DNA of 64,000 bases from Sphingomonas sp. RIT328 (GTDB taxonomy: Bacteria; Pseudomonadota; Alphaproteobacteria; Sphingomonadales; Sphingomonadaceae): contig NZ_JFYV01000034.1 of assembly GCF_000632225.1 (NCBI RefSeq), positions 124,001-188,000 on the forward strand, written 5' to 3'. Under the pieces are notes generated by a model. The model searched no databases. It was not told the origin of the DNA and saw only the letters and a list, made by a program, of their open reading frames with translations. The translations under genes were made by a program, and so were the position numbers. Below, one piece after another: positions 1 through 8,847 of this stretch (positions are counted from its first letter, which is position 1; the number at the start of each line of letters is the position of its first letter).

Positions 1-1
1 G

Positions 2-328
2 CTCGCCGCGATCAACGTCTGGACGATGACGCTCGACGTCTTCGCGATCGGCCTCGGCGGCGCGCTCGGCACGGTGTTGCAGACGCGGCTGATGGACGTC
101 GCCGGCGACGCCCAGTCGCTCGCCGCCGCGCTCAACCATTCGGCGTTCAACACCGCCAATGCGATCGGCCCGTTGCTCGGCGGCCTCGCCATCGCGGCGG
201 GCTATGGCTGGACCGCGACGGGAGTGGTCGGCAGCGGTCTGGCGCTCGCCGGCCTGGCGATCTGGGCGGTATCGCTGGCGGTCGAACGCGGCATGCCGAT
301 CGCCGGGCGGCGTCATGCCCGGCAGTGA
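2..328 (+). CDS. MFS transporter, C-terminal part (gene begins before window)
   Basis: This is the 3' end of a major-facilitator exporter; the reading frame is open from the first bases of the window. The visible 108 residues contain about three hydrophobic helices and the pattern N-x-SAFNTANAIGPLLGG, typical of late helices in the AraJ-type drug/sugar efflux group, which exports small molecules by proton antiport across the inner membrane. The stop codon overlaps the next MFS gene, which begins at 315, so the two are probably co-transcribed. The substrate cannot be told from this part. Confidence 0.8.
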   Translation, partial: LAAINVWTMTLDVFAIGLGGALGTVLQTRLMDVAGDAQSLAAALNHSAFNTANAIGPLLGGLAIAAGYGWTATGVVGSGLALAGLAIWAVSLAVERGMPIAGRRHARQ

Positions 329-1544
329 GGCACCGCTCGCCAAGGGGACGCCCGCCTATCGCCGGCTGACGCTGGCGATGCTGTTCGCGGGCTTTTCGAC
401 CTTTTCGCTGCTCTATTCGGTGCAGCCGCTGCTGCCGCTGTTCGCCGCCGATTACCATCTCACCGCCGAAGCGGCGTCGCTCGCCGTCTCGCTCGCCACC
501 GGGCCGCTCGCGATCGGCATCCTGTTCGCCGGCATTCTGTCCGACCGGATCGGGCGGCGGCCGCTGATGGTCGCCGCGATGTTCGCCGCCGGCGCGCTGA
601 CGCTCGCTGCGGCGCTGGTCCCCGGCTGGAGCGGGTTGCTCGCGTTACGGCTGCTAACCGGGATCGCGCTCGCCGGCGTGCCCGCGGTGGCGATGGCCTA
701 TGTCGCCGAAGAGGTCGACGCCGCCTCGGTCGGCGCGGCGATGGGCCTCTATATCGCCGGCAGCGCGATCGGCGGCATGGGCGGCCGGCTCGTCGCCAGC
801 CTCGTCGCCGATGTCGCCGACTGGCGCTGGGCGCTCGGCAGCGTCGGGCTGACCGGACTAGTGATGGCCGAGGCGTTCCGCCGGCTCGCGCCGCCGTCGC
901 GCCGGTTCATCGCCGGCGCGGGCGCGAGTCCGCTTGCCGGCGTCGCGACGCTGTTCGCCGACCGCGCGCTGCCGCTGCTCTATGCCGAAGCGTTCGTACT
1001 GATGGGCATCTTCGTCACCATCTACAATTATGCCGGCTTCCGCCTGCTTGCGCCGCCCTATGGCCTCAGTCAGGCGGCGGTCGGCGCGGTCTTCCTGCTC
1101 TACATCCTCGGCTCGGCGAGTTCGGCGCTGTTCGGTTCGGTCGCCGGATCGGTCGGACGGCGACGCATCTTCTGGCTGCCGATCGTGCTGCTGCTCGCCG
1201 GCGTCGGCGTCACCGCGGCGCATCCGCTGGCGCTGGTGATCCTCGGCATCGCGCTGGTGACGATCGGCTTCTTCGGCGCGCATTCGATCGCCAGCGCCTG
1301 GGTCGGCCGCCGCGCGCGCAGCAACCGCGGCCAGGGCGCGGCCTTCTACCTGTTCTTCTACTATCTCGGCTCGAGCGTGCTCGGCTCGGCCGGCGGCATC
1401 GCCTGGACGCGGGGCGGCTGGCCCGGCGTCACCGGCTTCTGCCTCGCGCTCGGCGTGGTGGCGTTGCTGCTCGCGCTGCGCCTCGCGCAGATCGCGCCGC
1501 TCGCCGATCCCGAGACACCGCCGGTCGCACCGGTCGCCCCCTGA
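315..1544 (+). CDS. MFS transporter (YnfM-like, 12 TM)
   Basis: A full-length, 409-residue inner-membrane transporter with about twelve hydrophobic segments. The MFS signature A loop, GILSDRIGRRP, is at residues 73-83 after the second helix, and a second charged loop (GSVGRRR) sits mid-protein as expected for the pseudo-twofold repeat. The N-terminal YSVQPLLP and the overall pattern resemble the YnfM/YdhP arabinose-efflux group. I chose the ATG at 315, which overlaps the previous MFS stop by 14 bases; the frame stays open further upstream but that stretch is the coding region of the first gene. Two adjacent exporters suggest a duplicated or paired efflux unit. Substrate unknown. Confidence 0.85.
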   Translation: MPGSEAPLAKGTPAYRRLTLAMLFAGFSTFSLLYSVQPLLPLFAADYHLTAEAASLAVSLATGPLAIGILFAGILSDRIGRRPLMVAAMFAAGALTLAAALVPGWSGLLALRLLTGIALAGVPAVAMAYVAEEVDAASVGAAMGLYIAGSAIGGMGGRLVASLVADVADWRWALGSVGLTGLVMAEAFRRLAPPSRRFIAGAGASPLAGVATLFADRALPLLYAEAFVLMGIFVTIYNYAGFRLLAPPYGLSQAAVGAVFLLYILGSASSALFGSVAGSVGRRRIFWLPIVLLLAGVGVTAAHPLALVILGIALVTIGFFGAHSIASAWVGRRARSNRGQGAAFYLFFYYLGSSVLGSAGGIAWTRGGWPGVTGFCLALGVVALLLALRLAQIAPLADPETPPVAPVAP

Positions 1545-1596
1545 CCGCGAGCCGCGCTTGCCGGCGGACAAGCTTTTCTTCATTCTCCTACTGATC

Positions 1597-1613
1597 CGAT
1601 AGGATATCTATCG
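1597..1613. promoter_or_regulatory. Inverted repeat upstream of the serine acetyltransferase gene
   Basis: CGATAG and CTATCG form perfect 6-base arms around a 5-base centre. A second overlapping symmetry, CCTA...TAGG, lies at 1587-1603. The element sits just upstream of a strong Shine-Dalgarno (GGAGG at 1618-1622) and covers TAGGAT, a possible -10 box. It therefore looks like an operator at the promoter of the serine acetyltransferase unit. Rrf2-family or LysR-type control of cysteine synthesis would be a reasonable guess, but I cannot name the regulator. Confidence 0.4.
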
Positions 1614-1626
1614 TCTCGGAGGTCGG

Positions 1627-1674
1627 ATGATGACGCAGCAGGCCGCGCAACGATCAGACAGGCACGCGCGGTGA
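1627..1674 (+). CDS. Possible 15-residue leader peptide before epsC
   Basis: An ATG at 1627 follows GGAGG by four bases and opens a 15-codon frame reading MMTQQAAQRSDRHAR. Its TGA at 1672-1674 overlaps the GTG of the serine acetyltransferase (GTGA). The good ribosome-binding site belongs to this small frame and not to the GTG, so the downstream gene may be translated by coupling. It contains no cysteine, so classical cysteine attenuation is not indicated. It may also be only the chance translation of the ribosome landing site. Confidence 0.35.
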   Translation: MMTQQAAQRSDRHAR

Positions 1675-2633
1675 CGCAGCCGGCGCCCCTGCCCGCGCCC
1701 ACCGGCGCGGCGATCGGCGATGCGGTCGACGCGCTGCGCAGCGCCCGCGCGGCATGGCGGCAGCGGCAGAGCCCGGCGCGCGCCGCCGCCAGCTTCCCGT
1801 CGCGCGGTGCGATCGAGCGGATCGTCCTGCTGCTCGCCGGGGCGCTCTATCCGCGCCGGCTCGGCGAGCAGAGGGTCGCCCCGGCGGAGGAGGATCGCCT
1901 CGTCGCCGCCAAGCTCGCCGCCGCCTTCACCGAGCTGGAGCGGGAGATCGGCCACGAGCTCGGCTATTGGCAGGCGGAGGCGCAGACTGCCTTCGCGCCC
2001 GATCAGGCCGCGACCATCGTCCGCCTGTTCGCCGCGTCGCTCGGCGATATCCGCCGGCTGATCGACAGCGATGTCGACGCCGCCTTCCTCGGCGATCCGG
2101 CGGCGCAGAGCACCGACGAGATCCTCGTTTGCTATCCCGGCGCGATCGCCAGCCTGCATCACCGGATCGCGCACCCGCTCTACACGCTCGGCGCACCGAT
2201 CGTCGCCCGGCTGATCTCCGAACTCGCCAACGAACGCACCGGGATCGACATCCATCCCGGCGCGACGATCGGCGAGCGATTCTTCATCGATCACGGCACC
2301 GGCGTCGTCATCGGCGAGACCGCGGTGGTCGGCGACGGCGTCCGCCTCTATCAGCACGTCACGCTCGGCGCCCGCAGCCCGCTCGGCGCGGCCCGGCATG
2401 GCCCGCGCGATCGCTATGCGCGGCATCCGGTCATCGGCGACGATGTCGTCATCTATGCCGGCGCGACGATCCTCGGCCGCGTCACGATCGGCCGCGGCGC
2501 GACGATCGGCGGCAACGTCTGGCTGCTCCGCGACGTGCCGCCGGGCGGCGTCGTCGTCCAGCCCGAGGCGACGCTGCTCGCGCCCGCCGCGGGCCATGCG
2601 CTGCGCGACACGCTCGTCGCGGCGGAAGCATGA
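1671..2633 (+). CDS. epsC: Serine O-acetyltransferase, EpsC type
   Basis: Transfers acetyl from acetyl-CoA to L-serine, giving O-acetylserine for cysteine synthesis in the cytoplasm. The 320-residue protein has the long helical N-terminal region of the EpsC branch and a C-terminal left-handed beta-helix of hexapeptide repeats. The CysE signature is visible as DIHPGA at 193-198 and DHGTGVVIGET at 207-217, with a later RHP at 251-253. The start is a GTG with no good ribosome site of its own; it overlaps a small upstream frame by GTGA. Its stop overlaps the next gene by ATGA. No cysK is nearby. Confidence 0.9.
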   Translation: MTQPAPLPAPTGAAIGDAVDALRSARAAWRQRQSPARAAASFPSRGAIERIVLLLAGALYPRRLGEQRVAPAEEDRLVAAKLAAAFTELEREIGHELGYWQAEAQTAFAPDQAATIVRLFAASLGDIRRLIDSDVDAAFLGDPAAQSTDEILVCYPGAIASLHHRIAHPLYTLGAPIVARLISELANERTGIDIHPGATIGERFFIDHGTGVVIGETAVVGDGVRLYQHVTLGARSPLGAARHGPRDRYARHPVIGDDVVIYAGATILGRVTIGRGATIGGNVWLLRDVPPGGVVVQPEATLLAPAAGHALRDTLVAAEA

Positions 2634-3406
2634 TGGCGCGCGCCGCCGCCCCGCGCCCGGTGATCGGCGTGCTCTGCTGCAACGAGGTCGCGGACCGGCC
2701 GGTGCAGGCGGTGGCGAGCCGCTTCATCGCGCCGCTGACGCATGTCTCCGACGCGACCGTGCTGCTCGTCCCCGCCCTGCCCGAGGCGGTCGACGTGGCG
2801 ACGCTGGGCCGGCTGCTCGACGGACTGTTGCTCACCGGGTCGCGCTCGCATGTCGCGCCGTCGCGCTACGGTGCGCCGCCGCTCGCCGCCGATGCGACGC
2901 TGGACGCCGGGCGTGACGAGGTCGCGCTCGCCCTCGCCGGCGCGATGATCGAGGCGGGCAAGCCGGTGTTCGGCATTTGCCGCGGGTTGCAGGAGATCAA
3001 CGTCCTGTTCGGCGGCTCGCTCTGCGCCGCGGCGCATCCCGATCGCCATCATCGCGGCGGCTGGGACGGCGACTATGACGCGATGTTCCGCCATGGCCAT
3101 GACGTCGACCTGCGCGCCTGCGGTCGCCTCGCCGATGCGACCGGGCAGCGGCGCGTGCACGTCAATTCGGTGCATCAGCAGGGCATCGACCGGCTCGGCA
3201 CCGGACTGACCGTCGAGGCGGTGGCGGCCGACGACGGGCTGATCGAGGCGATCTCCGCCCGCCCGTGCGGCGCCGACGTGCTCTGCGTGCAATGGCATCC
3301 CGAATGGGATGCGGCGGATGCGCCCGCGAGCCGCGCCTTCTTTTCGCTGATCGGCGCCGGTCTGCGCGGCGACGACGCATGGGTTTCACCACGGAGGACT
3401 GCATGA
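2630..3406 (+). CDS. Class I glutamine amidotransferase-like hydrolase (PuuD family)
   Basis: The 258-residue protein belongs to the gamma-glutamyl-gamma-aminobutyrate hydrolase (peptidase C26) group. The triad is visible: the nucleophile Cys117 in FGICRG, and His223 and Glu225 in QWHPEWD. NSVHQQG at 179-185 is also characteristic. PuuD releases GABA from gamma-glutamyl-GABA in putrescine breakdown, but no other puu gene is here, so the true substrate is open. It begins at ATG 2630, overlapping the epsC stop (ATGA); a second ATG follows at 2633. Its own stop overlaps the next gene the same way, so the three genes look like one operon. Confidence 0.85.
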   Translation: MMARAAAPRPVIGVLCCNEVADRPVQAVASRFIAPLTHVSDATVLLVPALPEAVDVATLGRLLDGLLLTGSRSHVAPSRYGAPPLAADATLDAGRDEVALALAGAMIEAGKPVFGICRGLQEINVLFGGSLCAAAHPDRHHRGGWDGDYDAMFRHGHDVDLRACGRLADATGQRRVHVNSVHQQGIDRLGTGLTVEAVAADDGLIEAISARPCGADVLCVQWHPEWDAADAPASRAFFSLIGAGLRGDDAWVSPRRTA

Positions 3407-3636
3407 AGATCACCACCCTCGCCCCCGCGCTGGCGCTCGCCGCGCTCAGCCTCGCGGCGTGCACGCCGAAGACCGACGCCGCGAACAACGACAGGGCAGC
3501 CGACACGCTGACGCTCAACGAGGAGGGGGATGCCGCCTTCGACAATGGCGACGATGGCGCGGCGGGCAATTCGCTCGCGGGCGACCCTGCCGTCGACGGC
3601 AACGCGCTCGCTCCGGCCGCGGGTAACGCGCTCTAG
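3403..3636 (+). CDS. Small lipoprotein, hypothetical
   Basis: A 77-residue secreted lipoprotein. The signal peptide runs MKITTLAPALALAALSLAAC, with LAAC as the lipobox and Cys20 as the predicted lipidated residue. The mature part is short, acidic and rich in Asn, Asp, Ala and Gly, with no fold I recognise. The residue after the cysteine is Thr, so outer-membrane sorting would be expected under the enterobacterial rule. A GGAGG (3393-3397) lies five bases before the ATG, inside the end of the preceding gene, and the ATG overlaps that gene's stop. Function unknown. Confidence 0.75.
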   Translation: MKITTLAPALALAALSLAACTPKTDAANNDRAADTLTLNEEGDAAFDNGDDGAAGNSLAGDPAVDGNALAPAAGNAL

Positions 3637-3682
3637 CGCCTGCTTTTCGAGACACGCCAGGTCAGCTCCCTAGGCGTAGACT

Positions 3683-3717
3683 GCGGTCCGGCATTGCTGT
3701 GTCGGGCCGCTTTTTTT
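3683..3717 (+). terminator. Rho-independent terminator after the epsC operon
   Basis: GCGGTCCG (3683-3690) pairs with CGGGCCGC (3703-3710), eight pairs including one G-U, around a 12-base loop, followed directly by seven T residues (3711-3717). It lies 46 bases after the lipoprotein stop codon and closes the epsC-amidotransferase-lipoprotein unit. Confidence 0.85.
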
Positions 3718-3741
3718 GGTCGAGGTTGAGGCCCAGTCTCA

Positions 3742-3834
3742 CAGTATTCCCGCGACCGCGGGAATCCGGTAGCCAAGCAGAGCAACAGTTGTGGGAAACA
3801 GAACACTGGGCTCCCGCCTTCGCGGGAGCACTAT
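3742..3834. repeat. Palindromic intergenic repeat, family A (copy 1)
   Basis: Two hairpins bracket a spacer of about 50 bases. The first is TTCCCGC...GCGGGAA; the second is GCTCCCGC...GCGGGAGC. Between them lies a variant of the conserved core CCAGTGGCCAAGCAG, here CCGGTAGCCAAGCAG. The same layout recurs at 30194-30294 (opposite orientation), 32121-32200 (shortened) and 58363-58454. It fills most of the 3637-3981 gap, in which I see no gene. Confidence 0.8.
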
Positions 3835-3981
3835 GGCGGGTTATAGCGGGACTTGCGCATCGACCGGCCTCAACGCCCGGTCATGCCGCCTTTATTCCTC
3901 CCGCGCGGCGCAGGCCACCTCGAACCATCCCGCAGGCAGACGGGCGGCAGCACCATCCGGCGCCGCCGCCCGCCCCGTGCA

Positions 3982-4911
3982 TTACAGCTTTTCGGTCAGC
4001 TCCGGCACCACCTTGAACAGATCGCCGACCAGGCCGACGTCCGCGACCTGGAAGATCGGTGCGTCCTCGTCCTTGTTGATCGCGACGATGACCTTCGAAT
4101 CCTTCATCCCGGCGAGGTGCTGGATCGCGCCCGAGATGCCGACCGCGATATAAACTTCCGGCGCGACGATCTTGCCGGTCTGGCCGACCTGATAGTCGTT
4201 CGGCACATAGCCCGCATCCACCGCCGCGCGGCTCGCGCCGACGCCCGCACCGAGCTTGTCGGCGAGCGGCTCGATCAGCGCGTGGAAGTTCTCGCCGCTC
4301 TGCAGCGCGCGGCCGCCCGAGACGATGATCTTGGCGCTGGTCAGTTCGGGCCGGGCATTGGCGGCGATCTCGGCGTCGACGAAGCGCGACTTGCCGGTGT
4401 CGCCCTGCGACGCCACCGCCTCGATCGTGCCCGAGCCGCCCTCGGTCGCGGCCTTGTCGAAGGCGGTGCCGCGGACGGTGATCACCTTCTTCGCGTCCGA
4501 CGTCCGCACCGTCGCGATCGCATTGCCGGCGTAGATCGGGCGGGTGAAGGTATCCTCGCTCTCGACCGAGAGGATGTCGCTGATCTGCATCACGTCGAGC
4601 AGCGCGGCGACGCGCGGCGCGACGTTCTTGCCGGTGGTGGTCGAGGGCGCGACGAAGGCGTCGTGATCGGCCATCAGCGCGACGACGAGCGGCGCGACAT
4701 TCTCGGCAAGCGCATGCGCATAAGCGGCGTCGTCGGCGACGTGGACCTTGCCGACACCGGCGATCTTCGCCGCCGCCTGCGCGACACCGTCGACGCCCTG
4801 GCCGGCGACGAGCAGATGCACCTCACCCAGTTTCGACGCGGCGGTGACCGCGGCGAGCGTGGCGTCCTTGACGGACTTGCCGTCATGTTCGACCCAGACG
4901 AGCGTCTTCAC
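3982..4911 (-). CDS. etfA: Electron transfer flavoprotein, alpha subunit
   Basis: The 309-residue FAD-carrying subunit of ETF takes electrons from acyl-CoA and other matrix-type dehydrogenases and passes them to ETF-ubiquinone oxidoreductase. The C-terminal FAD domain is clear: [12 protein letters not shown], then [20 protein letters not shown] and [20 protein letters not shown], ending in DLFKVVPEL. Length matches the family. The start codon is GTG, overlapping the etfB stop as GTGA, so the two subunits are translationally coupled. The oxidoreductase gene is not in the window. Confidence 0.96.
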   Translation of the reverse strand: MKTLVWVEHDGKSVKDATLAAVTAASKLGEVHLLVAGQGVDGVAQAAAKIAGVGKVHVADDAAYAHALAENVAPLVVALMADHDAFVAPSTTTGKNVAPRVAALLDVMQISDILSVESEDTFTRPIYAGNAIATVRTSDAKKVITVRGTAFDKAATEGGSGTIEAVASQGDTGKSRFVDAEIAANARPELTSAKIIVSGGRALQSGENFHALIEPLADKLGAGVGASRAAVDAGYVPNDYQVGQTGKIVAPEVYIAVGISGAIQHLAGMKDSKVIVAINKDEDAPIFQVADVGLVGDLFKVVPELTEKL

Positions 4912-5654
4912 TTGGCAATCCCCATCGCGTGCAGCTTCATGACGAGTTCGTCGACATCGGCGACCTTGACGCCCGCCTGGCGCTTGCCCGGCTCGACGAC
5001 CTTGAGCGTGGTCAGCCGCGGCGTGACGTCGACGCCGTAATCGGCGGCGGTCTTCTGCGCGAGCGGCTTGGACTTGGCCTTCATGATGTTGGGCAGCGAG
5101 GCATAGCGCGGCTCGTTGAGGCGCAGGTCGGTGGTGACGATCGCGGGCAGCGGGAAGGCGTCGGTCTCGAGGCCGCCGTCGACCTCGCGCGTCACGGTGA
5201 CGCCGTCGGCGGTCAGCTCGACCTTCGACGCGAACGTGCCCTGGCCCCAGCCGAGCAGGCCGGCGAGCATCTGGCCGGTCTGGTTGTTGTCGTCGTCGAT
5301 CGCCTGCTTGCCGAGGATGACGAGGCTGGGCTGTTCCTCCTCGACGATCTTGGCGAGGATCTTGGCGACGCCGAGCGGCTCGACCTTCGTGTCGCTGGTG
5401 ACGAGGATGCCGCGATCCGCGCCCATCGCGAGCGCGGTGCGGATCGTCTCCTGCGCCTTGGGTTCGCCGATCGAGACGACGACGATCTCGGTCACGCCCT
5501 TGTCCTTCAGGCGGATGGCTTCCTCGACCGCGATCTCGTCGAACGGGTTCATGCTCATCTTGACGTTCGCCAGATCGACGCCCGTCCCGTCCGCCTTCAC
5601 GCGGGGCTTCACGTTATAGTCAAGCACACGCTTGACCGGCACCAGCACCTTCAT
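4908..5654 (-). CDS. etfB: Electron transfer flavoprotein, beta subunit
   Basis: The 248-residue partner of EtfA, binding AMP and shaping the docking surface for dehydrogenases. It begins [14 protein letters not shown], which is the usual N-terminus. The frame is open for another 51 codons upstream, but those residues have no family match. [13 protein letters not shown], the nucleotide-binding [16 protein letters not shown] and [10 protein letters not shown] are family hallmarks. It is the first gene of the etfBA pair; a strong hairpin at 5794-5822 separates it from sucC upstream, so it probably has its own promoter in 5655-5793. Confidence 0.96.
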   Translation of the reverse strand: MKVLVPVKRVLDYNVKPRVKADGTGVDLANVKMSMNPFDEIAVEEAIRLKDKGVTEIVVVSIGEPKAQETIRTALAMGADRGILVTSDTKVEPLGVAKILAKIVEEEQPSLVILGKQAIDDDNNQTGQMLAGLLGWGQGTFASKVELTADGVTVTREVDGGLETDAFPLPAIVTTDLRLNEPRYASLPNIMKAKSKPLAQKTAADYGVDVTPRLTTLKVVEPGKRQAGVKVADVDELVMKLHAMGIAK

Positions 5655-5793
5655 CAGCTTCCTTCCGATTGCGCCGTCGACGCGGCGTTGCGGCATCGTA
5701 TCGGCGGGTGAGATGGCTGTTTCGCGCGCCTTTCGCAAGTCCGGTACGGGAAACGCCGCTTGCCGTAACGGCATTCGCACGAGGGGAAACGAA

Positions 5794-5822
5794 TCGGGCC
5801 CGGACATGATGCCCGGGCCCGA
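5794..5822 (-). terminator. Strong hairpin between sucC and etfB
   Basis: TCGGGCCCGG (5794-5803) and CCGGGCCCGA (5813-5822) are a perfect ten-base inverted repeat around a nine-base loop. Read on the minus strand, the stem is followed by TTCGTTTCC, a weak T-rich tail. The position, about 45 bases after the sucC stop, fits a terminator for sucC; partial read-through into etfBA is possible. Confidence 0.65.
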
Positions 5823-5865
5823 AAAGAATCAGCGAGTCACCCCCGGCATGGGGGCGGGAGCCGGC

Positions 5866-7065
<1,200 letters not shown>

Positions 7066-7163
7066 GGCCTGCCTCGCGTTATGCTATGAAGAGGAGATTG
7101 CTGCGGCCTTTTGCACAGCCGGCGCGATGAATCCACCCCGGATCGACATCGGAACGGGACGGT

Positions 7164-7184
7164 TATTGCAAACGCATCGCAATA
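7164..7184. promoter_or_regulatory. Inverted repeat TATTGC-N9-GCAATA between sucC and the PilZ gene
   Basis: Perfect six-base arms with a nine-base spacer, lying about 100 bases from both divergent start codons. The AT-rich element stands out in GC-rich DNA. Its TTGCAA-containing layout is reminiscent of alphaproteobacterial Fur-type boxes, and TCA-cycle genes are often iron-regulated, but this link is my inference only. Confidence 0.3.
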
Positions 7185-7278
7185 TCTTCATGACGATGGG
7201 GTGGTGCGCGGGGGGGGGCGTGCCCGGCCCGTCGCAGCGTTGGCAGAAAAGTAACCAATCCCTGCGAGGGTCGTCGGC

Positions 7279-7614
7279 ATGGAACAGCCGTCTTTCACGC
7301 CGCCCTATGATGCGGTCGAACCGACCGAGGAAGCGCGGCAGGCGCTGCGCAAGTCGGTCAAGATGCGCGCGCACCTGCGCGACCGCGGCCAGACCCGGTT
7401 CGAGATCGAGGTGACCGACCTGTCGCTGTCCGGCTTCCGCGCCGAAACCAGCTTCACGCTCTGGCCGGGTACCGTCGTGTGGCTGACGCTGCCGGGACTC
7501 GCCGGGCTCGAGGCGGTGGTCGCGTGGCGCGACAAGTTCAAATACGGCTGCGCCTTCGCCAAGCCGCTGCATCCCGCCGTCTTCGATCATATCGTCGCGC
7601 TGTCGCAGCGTTAG
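7279..7614 (+). CDS. PilZ domain protein
   Basis: A 111-residue single-domain cytoplasmic protein. The PilZ fold is suggested by the RRK-like basic N-terminal stretch (RKSVKMRAHLRDRG), then VTDLSLSGFRAE and the closing LPGLAGLEAVVAWRDKFKYGCAF. PilZ domains bind cyclic di-GMP through an RxxxR motif and a (D/N)xSxxG motif. Here DLSLSG supplies the second motif, while the first is only partly recognisable, so binding is uncertain. Small PilZ proteins of this type are numerous in sphingomonads. A run of nine G residues (7210-7218) lies about 60 bases upstream of the ATG. It is transcribed away from sucC. Confidence 0.8.
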   Translation: MEQPSFTPPYDAVEPTEEARQALRKSVKMRAHLRDRGQTRFEIEVTDLSLSGFRAETSFTLWPGTVVWLTLPGLAGLEAVVAWRDKFKYGCAFAKPLHPAVFDHIVALSQR

Positions 7615-7630
7615 GCGCGCGCCCTCCGGC

Positions 7631-7780
7631 TCAGTCGGCGCGGTCGGGATCGTCCGCCTCGGCGACCGGATCGCCCGGCTCCGCATCGCCCAGCAACGCG
7701 CGCCGGATCTCTTCCAGAATCGCCGCCGTCTCCTGCTCATCGGGGATCCCGTCGGGATCGTCGATCGCACGCATGTCCAT
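7631..7780 (-). CDS. Small acidic protein downstream of prs, hypothetical
   Basis: A 49-residue frame, MDMRAIDDPDG... to ...DPDRAD, very rich in Asp and Glu with one short amphipathic helix (ETAAILEEIRRALLGDAEP). It starts nine bases after the prs stop on the same strand, so it is probably translated from the prs message. I do not recognise a family. It is too short to be certain, but its position, coding-like third-base GC bias and lack of overlap with anything else support a real gene. Confidence 0.5.
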   Translation of the reverse strand: MDMRAIDDPDGIPDEQETAAILEEIRRALLGDAEPGDPVAEADDPDRAD

Positions 7781-7789
7781 GGCTCAACC

Positions 7790-8725
7790 TCAATCGAACA
7801 AAGATGACACGCTGGTTTCGTCGGCGATCCGCTTGATCGCCTCGCCGAGCAGCGGCGCGATCGGCAGATGGCGAATCCGGTCGGCCTTGCCGATCGATTC
7901 GTGATTGCCGATCGAGTCGGTGATCACCAGCTCGCGCAACGCCGACCCCTCGACCCGTGCGACCGCGCCGCCCGACAGCACGCCGTGCGTGACATAGGCG
8001 ACGACATCCTCCGCCCCCGCCTCGCGCAGCGCCGCCGCGGCGTTGCACAGCGTCCCCGCCGAATCGACGATGTCGTCGATCAGGATGCAGAAGCGGCCCT
8101 CGACATCGCCGATGATGTTCATCACCTCCGATTCGCCGGCGCGCTCGCGACGCTTGTCGACGATCGCCAGCGGCGCATTGTCGAGTCGCTTGGCGAGTTG
8201 CCGGGCGCGCACCACGCCGCCGACGTCGGGCGAGACGACCATCAGGTTCTTGCCCTTGAAGCGCGCGTTGATATCGGCGCTCATCACCGGCGCGGCATAG
8301 AGATTGTCGGTCGGGATATCGAAAAAGCCCTGGATCTGACCGGCATGCAGGTCGACCGAGAGCACGCGGTCGGCGCCGGCGACGGTAATCAGATTGGCGA
8401 CCAGCTTGGCCGAGATCGGCGTGCGCGGACCCGGTTTCCGGTCCTGCCGCGCATAGCCCATATAGGGGATCACCGCGGTGATCCGCCGCGCCGACGCGCG
8501 CTTGAGCGCGTCGATCATGATGAGCAATTCCATCAGGTTGTCGTTGGCCGGAAAGCCGGTCGACTGGAGCACGAAGACGTCCTCGCCGCGTACGTTCTCC
8601 TGGATCTCGACGAAGATCTCCTCGTCGGCGAAGCGGCGGACCAGCGCATCGGTCAACGGAATCTCGAGATAGGCCGCGACCGCGCGGGCAAGCGGCAGGT
8701 TCGAATTGCCGGTCATCAATTTCAT
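7790..8725 (-). CDS. prs: Ribose-phosphate pyrophosphokinase (PRPP synthetase)
   Basis: Makes PRPP from ribose 5-phosphate and ATP for purine, pyrimidine, NAD, His and Trp synthesis. The 311-residue protein has the class I layout: [10 protein letters not shown] near residues 32-41, [20 protein letters not shown] (ATP flexible loop), [19 protein letters not shown] (PRPP-synthetase signature) and the PRPP-binding loop [17 protein letters not shown] near 220. The start is ATG at 8725, opposite gltX. The short divergent region 8726-8847 must hold promoters for both genes. Confidence 0.97.
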   Translation of the reverse strand: MKLMTGNSNLPLARAVAAYLEIPLTDALVRRFADEEIFVEIQENVRGEDVFVLQSTGFPANDNLMELLIMIDALKRASARRITAVIPYMGYARQDRKPGPRTPISAKLVANLITVAGADRVLSVDLHAGQIQGFFDIPTDNLYAAPVMSADINARFKGKNLMVVSPDVGGVVRARQLAKRLDNAPLAIVDKRRERAGESEVMNIIGDVEGRFCILIDDIVDSAGTLCNAAAALREAGAEDVVAYVTHGVLSGGAVARVEGSALRELVITDSIGNHESIGKADRIRHLPIAPLLGEAIKRIADETSVSSLFD

Positions 8726-8847
8726 TGCTCTGCTCCCGCGGCCGTTGCGTGACGCGCCTTAGAGCCGCCGTCACAAAACCGAAAGCCGGGAAGACGCACG
8801 GCGGGGGACGCTTGTCGCACCGCGGGCGACTGACTAGGCCTGCCGCG

